Shown: in pieces, positions 61,401-64,000 of the stretch
How positions within the stretch are numbered: the first letter of the stretch is position 1
Layout: each line of letters opens with the position of its first letter
From: Neisseria sp963534905
GTDB lineage: Bacteria; Pseudomonadota; Gammaproteobacteria; Burkholderiales; Neisseriaceae
Length of the DNA stretch: 64,000 bases
Direction of reading: 5' to 3'
Assembly: GCA_963534905.1 (NCBI GenBank)
Contig: CAUSUY010000002.1
Coordinates: forward strand, 1 to 64,000
The notes under the pieces: generated by a model
The model's database searches: none
Told to the model about the DNA's origin: nothing
What the model saw: only the letters and a program-made list of their open reading frames with translations
Translations under genes and position numbers: made by a program

Positions 61401-62577
61401 AGTCGTCTGCACCGGTATTGTTGATGCCCAGTGTGAGTTTGAGCTGGTTTTGGGCGGTGTCGATAGTGCCGGATACGTCGATGCTGCCGTCTTTGAGCAG
61501 GCCGACGCCGATGTCTTCGATTTTGACCGTGCCTTTGTCATCGACAATGAATTCGCCGAGGATGCGTTTGACGGGGATATAGTTTTCATCGGCAAAACCG
61601 GCTTGGTCGTTTTCCAAGTCTATCGAGCCTTCCAGCGCAACGCCGTCTGTAAAGGACGGAATGGTGGTGGCGTCGAAATTCAGACGTGCTTTGGGCAGGC
61701 TGGGCAGGAAGGCCTGCGGATTGATGTTGGAACCTTTAACCAGGATTTCGCCGACGGTTTCGTTGAGGCTGTCGGCGAATGGGTGGATGGTGGATTTGGC
61801 AGACAAATGAACGTTGTCGCCGTCGAGCAGCAGGTCGGTGTACACGTCTTGCAGGCTGCCCCACAGGCGCACCGTGCCGTGTATGGTTTCGCCTTCAAGC
61901 TGGCCTTTGGTGTAGATGGCGGTATTGAGGACGTAGGGTTTGTTCAAACCGAGCACCACCGCGCCTGTCGAGCTGCTCCAAGGCGTATCGGCGGTTTTGA
62001 TGTGGAGGCGGTGTTCTTTTTTGTCGTAATGATAGGCCGCGTGCAGATGGTCGAGATAGACGGTCTGCTTGTCAAAACGCTTGCCCACGCTGATTTTGCC
62101 GGTTTCCAAACGGTCGAGATAGGCGGTAACGGGCAGGTCTATGCTGTCGGGCAGGCCTTTTGAAGGCTCTTCTTCTTTAGGCGGCGTGCGTTTGGTCACG
62201 ATGGCGATGTCGCCGGCCACGACTTCAGTAATGTGCAAGGACGGACGGGTCAGCTCAGACGGTTTCCAATCAAAGCGGAAGCTGCTGATTTTAATGTCCG
62301 CACCGTCTGTTTCAATCAACCATTTGTCGCCTTCAAAACCTTCAATCAGCGTGCCTTTCAGCGTATCCGAAGAGATTTTGACGCCGAACCATGACGGGAT
62401 TTTGTACAAGCCGAAACGCAAACCCGATTCCGTACCGACCAGCCAGCCGATTGCGCCGGCGGAAACGGTCAATACGCCCAAGGCGGACAGGACAAAGCCG
62501 CGCAACAGGCGTTTTTTGCGCTTTGGCGGGGTGGGCTGTTGTTCAGACGGCGTGGAAGTGTTTGCAGTATCGGTCAT
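58429..62577 (-). CDS. tamB: translocation and assembly module subunit TamB
   Basis: Very large inner-membrane-anchored AsmA-like protein of 1382 residues that spans the periplasm as a beta-groove and works with TamA in outer-membrane protein and lipid transport. The N-terminal helix is VLSALGVLTVSAGAIGWLVG (about 30-50). The bulk is repetitive beta structure with Asn/Gly/Asp-rich segments (LNLNVANLEVFRNFLP, LNGTLNTDYGRFG). The C-terminal DUF490 domain ends in the conserved amphipathic LTRAIQAVARIGTRSSGG...TIRFDNLFGKDKPD. Several uptake sequences (for example at 59612, 59643, 61373) encode Gly-Arg-Leu-Asn-like repeats. It is 79 bp downstream of tamA. Confidence 0.95.
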   Translation of the reverse strand: MTDTANTSTPSEQQPTPPKRKKRLLRGFVLSALGVLTVSAGAIGWLVGTESGLRFGLYKIPSWFGVKISSDTLKGTLIEGFEGDKWLIETDGADIKISSFRFDWKPSELTRPSLHITEVVAGDIAIVTKRTPPKEEEPSKGLPDSIDLPVTAYLDRLETGKISVGKRFDKQTVYLDHLHAAYHYDKKEHRLHIKTADTPWSSSTGAVVLGLNKPYVLNTAIYTKGQLEGETIHGTVRLWGSLQDVYTDLLLDGDNVHLSAKSTIHPFADSLNETVGEILVKGSNINPQAFLPSLPKARLNFDATTIPSFTDGVALEGSIDLENDQAGFADENYIPVKRILGEFIVDDKGTVKIEDIGVGLLKDGSIDVSGTIDTAQNQLKLTLGINNTGADDFVRQNIAGRLNGSIDVKGETSSPVVNWNLDSGFARTDGMLFFQTDKQLGQRTLKLDKVRLVPQNGGELNAKGSLELFKDRKLQLDIVSKAFNPARIDPQLPQGSVNGNINLTGILAQEKFAGKMQFAPSTLNGVPLSGKADVAYENKHLSRALTDLTLGSNIVKTNGSFGKKGDRLNLNITAPDLSRFGFGLGGLLNARGYISGSFSDGLKTLEADLNGEARNFKVADTVNIRTLDFKLKGSPDTNRPLSADIKGEHIAVSGGAAMIDNVNLLISGTGSHHHIRGNSSMAVDNKRYKLDLDATGGLNKDQTQWKGTVDTLDINGAFNLKLQNRLNLEAGSERVSLSSARWAAMGGSLNLQNFVWDKKAGITSKGSAQNLHITELHNFYTPPIEHNLVLGGDWDLAYSQNARGFLNINRQSGDIILPSKDPKNKQPLGLSALALRTRFQNGRIDSTLEGNTRFGKVDGTLGIAQQFGNNINNAPVSGKVNISVPDLGSLKSFMPATAQGIAGRLNATATIGGRLGSPTVNSNLDLQTNYGRADGTVNIGQGTSFDTAPLSGKLNLNVANLEVFRNFLPVGQTLKGRLNAAVNLAGRLNDPQLSGLINGDNLYYRHQTQGLILDNGVLRSRLQGQKWVIDSLKFHRGGTIELKGAVNLANANPDVDVDIVFDKYRTLSRPNRQLQLSGAAKVLYNPEKGVSLNGTLNTDYGRFGSQKSSMPTLDDDVVVLGETKKEATATTPINMNLTLNINDNVRFVGYGADVTIGGKLAITSRPGEAVQGVGTVRVVKGRYKAYGQDLEITKGAVSFVGPLTNPNLNIRAERRLSPVGAGVEVLGSLNNPRVTLVAKEAMSEKDKLSWLILNRASSGSDGDNATLSAAASALLAGQVNDRIGLVDDLGFTSKRSRNAQTGELNPAEQVLTVGKQLTNNLYAGYEYGISSAEQSVKLVYQLTRAIQAVARIGTRSSGGELKYTIRFDNLFGKDKPDPEEQQ

Positions 62578-62656
62578 GATATTTTTCTGTTTGTCTGTTT
62601 TTCAGACGGCCTGAAATGGCTGAGGCCTCTGAAAGAATGGATGGTGAGTATGTTTG

Positions 62657-64000
62657 TTAAAACCTTGTGCCCAAGCTGATGTGCCAGCGGATTTTCTTGT
62701 CGTGATGGCCGTAGGCAATGTCGAAGGAGAACGGCGCAACCGGGCTGAACCAGCGCACGCCCAAGCCGGTACCGTGTTTTAAGGTCATGTGTTTGAAGTT
62801 GCTTGCCGCATCGCCGACATCGTGGAAGATGGCGCCGGAGAAGCTTTTGGTGACCGGGAATTGATATTCGAGGCTGCCGACCACCAAGGCGCGTTGCGGC
62901 AAGACGGAGCCGTTGGGACCGGCCAAGCCGATGCTGTCGAGTTCGTAACCGCGTACGGAAGTTGCGCCGCCGGTACGGAACATCAGGCTGGACGGTACTT
63001 CTTCGCCTTCGCGGGCATAAACATAGCCTGCCTGTCCGCGTACGATGAATGTACCGAGTTTTTTGTTTTCAGGCGTGAAGAAATAGCCTGCCCGTGCCGT
63101 GGCGCGTGCCATTTGGGTGGAGGAGAGGAATTTGCCCAAAGTTGCCCCGATTTTGCCGTCGAGGTAGTAGCCGTTTTGAGGATGCAGTTCGGTTTCGATG
63201 CTTTGCCGTTTCCATGAAGCGGTCAGCATGGTGGCATGGCTTCGGCCCAAATCGTAGCTGGTGTCGGGGACTTTGCGGTCTTCGGTAATGAATTCGAGGC
63301 CGAAGCGGGCATCGATATTGTTGCGGTCGCGGACATACCAAATACCGCTGGTCAGGGCGCGTTTTTCAAGGTTTTGCGTGGTCGAGCGGTTGTAGGAAAC
63401 ATTGCTGGTCCAGTAGTTGCCGCGGTTGTTGCGCGGTTGGCTGATACCGGCGGCCAGCGTGGTCTCGTATTTGTCCATGTCCCAAACGATGGAACCGATG
63501 TAACCTTTGTTAAAGAGGTTGTAATAGTCGTAGGCGATACGGCCGCCGATTCCGTATTCGGAGTCGTAGCGGATACCGGTTTCCAGTTTGTGGCGTTTGA
63601 CTTCGGTCACGTTGATTTTGACGGGAACGCGGTCGCCCTGCAGTTGGTCGAAGTCGGCTTGTACGGACGCGCCGGAATAGTGGCCGTTTTGTTCTAGCGC
63701 CTGTTGCAGGTCGAGAATTTTGTCCAAGTCGTAAGGCGAACCGGGGTGGAAGCGCGCCATGCCGGAAACCACGCTCTCAGGGTAGCGGCGTGTGCCGGTG
63801 ATTTGGAAGTCACCGAAGTAAATGGGGCGGTTGCTCTCCACGATGACGTTCAAGTCGGCTTTTTGGGTATTGGGATTGATGGTAGCTTGGGTGGTGGTGA
63901 GTTTTGCCAATGGATATTTTTTGCGTGTTACCGCGCTTAGGACGGAGGTTTTACTTGCACTCCAGCCGTCTTGGTCGAAGTTTTCGCCAACGGGCTGTTG
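62657..64000 (-). CDS. tamA: outer-membrane assembly protein TamA (5' end beyond window)
   Basis: 3' part of the Omp85-family partner of TamB; the frame is open to the window edge, so the N-terminal POTRA domains are cut off. The visible ~447 residues begin with the last POTRA (LTTTQATINPNTQKADLNVIV and FGDFQITGTRRYPESVV), followed by the 16-strand barrel. Barrel signatures are GGIAYDYYN-like repeats and FRTGGATSVRGYELDSIG, the conserved (V/I)RGY/F loop of Omp85 proteins. It ends ..WHISLGTRF, with the C-terminal Phe needed for assembly. It forms an operon with tamB. Confidence 0.93.
   Translation of the reverse strand, partial: QQPVGENFDQDGWSASKTSVLSAVTRKKYPLAKLTTTQATINPNTQKADLNVIVESNRPIYFGDFQITGTRRYPESVVSGMARFHPGSPYDLDKILDLQQALEQNGHYSGASVQADFDQLQGDRVPVKINVTEVKRHKLETGIRYDSEYGIGGRIAYDYYNLFNKGYIGSIVWDMDKYETTLAAGISQPRNNRGNYWTSNVSYNRSTTQNLEKRALTSGIWYVRDRNNIDARFGLEFITEDRKVPDTSYDLGRSHATMLTASWKRQSIETELHPQNGYYLDGKIGATLGKFLSSTQMARATARAGYFFTPENKKLGTFIVRGQAGYVYAREGEEVPSSLMFRTGGATSVRGYELDSIGLAGPNGSVLPQRALVVGSLEYQFPVTKSFSGAIFHDVGDAASNFKHMTLKHGTGLGVRWFSPVAPFSFDIAYGHHDKKIRWHISLGTRF

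Noticed and set aside
60958..62163. 401-codon ORF antisense to tamB
   Set aside because: Shadow of the repetitive, GC-biased tamB coding sequence; no recognisable domain.

Overview
The window is chromosomal DNA from a commensal-type Neisseria. The best marker is the DNA uptake sequence AGGCCGTCTGAA (the AG-DUS dialect typical of the N. subflava/flavescens group and relatives), which occurs dozens of times, mostly as inverted pairs that form terminators. The gene products also look neisserial: a PilB-type MsrAB, a three-HRDC RecQ, a factor H-binding-protein-like lipoprotein, and the Ecf/MseR sigma/anti-sigma pair. No tRNA, rRNA, CRISPR array or insertion sequence was seen. Species assignment is inference.

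Layout. 0-13 kb: RDD protein, asd (with a short Correia-like repeat upstream), fHbp-like lipoprotein, folA, dinG, a 2-hydroxyacid dehydrogenase, gnd, a ggt gene broken by an in-frame amber codon, and lpxC. 13.3-13.97 kb: an AT-rich gap between divergent lpxC and gap with four same-orientation DnaA-box-like 9-mers, the best oriC candidate. Fifteen of the seventeen exact DnaA boxes I found lie between 4.6 and 23 kb, and two parS-like sites lie at 16.57 and 19.44 kb. 14-36.8 kb: housekeeping genes (gap, trmO, a nicotinamidase-like gene, waaC, etfBA, purD, tsaC, purB, msrAB, ftsY, ispA-xseB, an RNase II-type nuclease, a patatin lipoprotein, rsgA, metG).

36.9-41.4 kb is an accessory block read leftward: a VirD4-type type IV secretion coupling protein, two damaged small membrane-protein genes, a lipoprotein, and a protein whose C-terminus looks like the XVIPCD secretion signal of Xanthomonas-type bacteria-killing T4SS effectors. 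A second, very AT-rich pair sits at 49.7-51.1 kb: a membrane-anchored small protein overlapping another effector with the same C-terminal signature. No virB genes are in the window, so the secretion channel must be elsewhere or missing. DUS copies flanking virD4 are in another dialect (AGGTCGTCTGAA), suggesting acquisition from an N. mucosa/sicca-like donor.

41.5-54.6 kb is core again (murA, ftsEX, tlpA-like, arsC-like, gltX, recQ and others). 54.7-58.2 kb is a compact RiPP-type operon: doxX, a secreted precursor peptide with six (E/Q)G(S/K)CG cores, a DUF692/MNIO modifying enzyme, its DUF2063 partner, an ECF sigma factor and a tiny zinc-binding anti-sigma factor. The same promoter motif (TTGTCAG, 16 bp, CGTCTAA) stands in front of both doxX and msrAB 28 kb away, which ties the operon and methionine sulfoxide repair into one stress regulon. 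The window ends with tamB and the 3' part of tamA.
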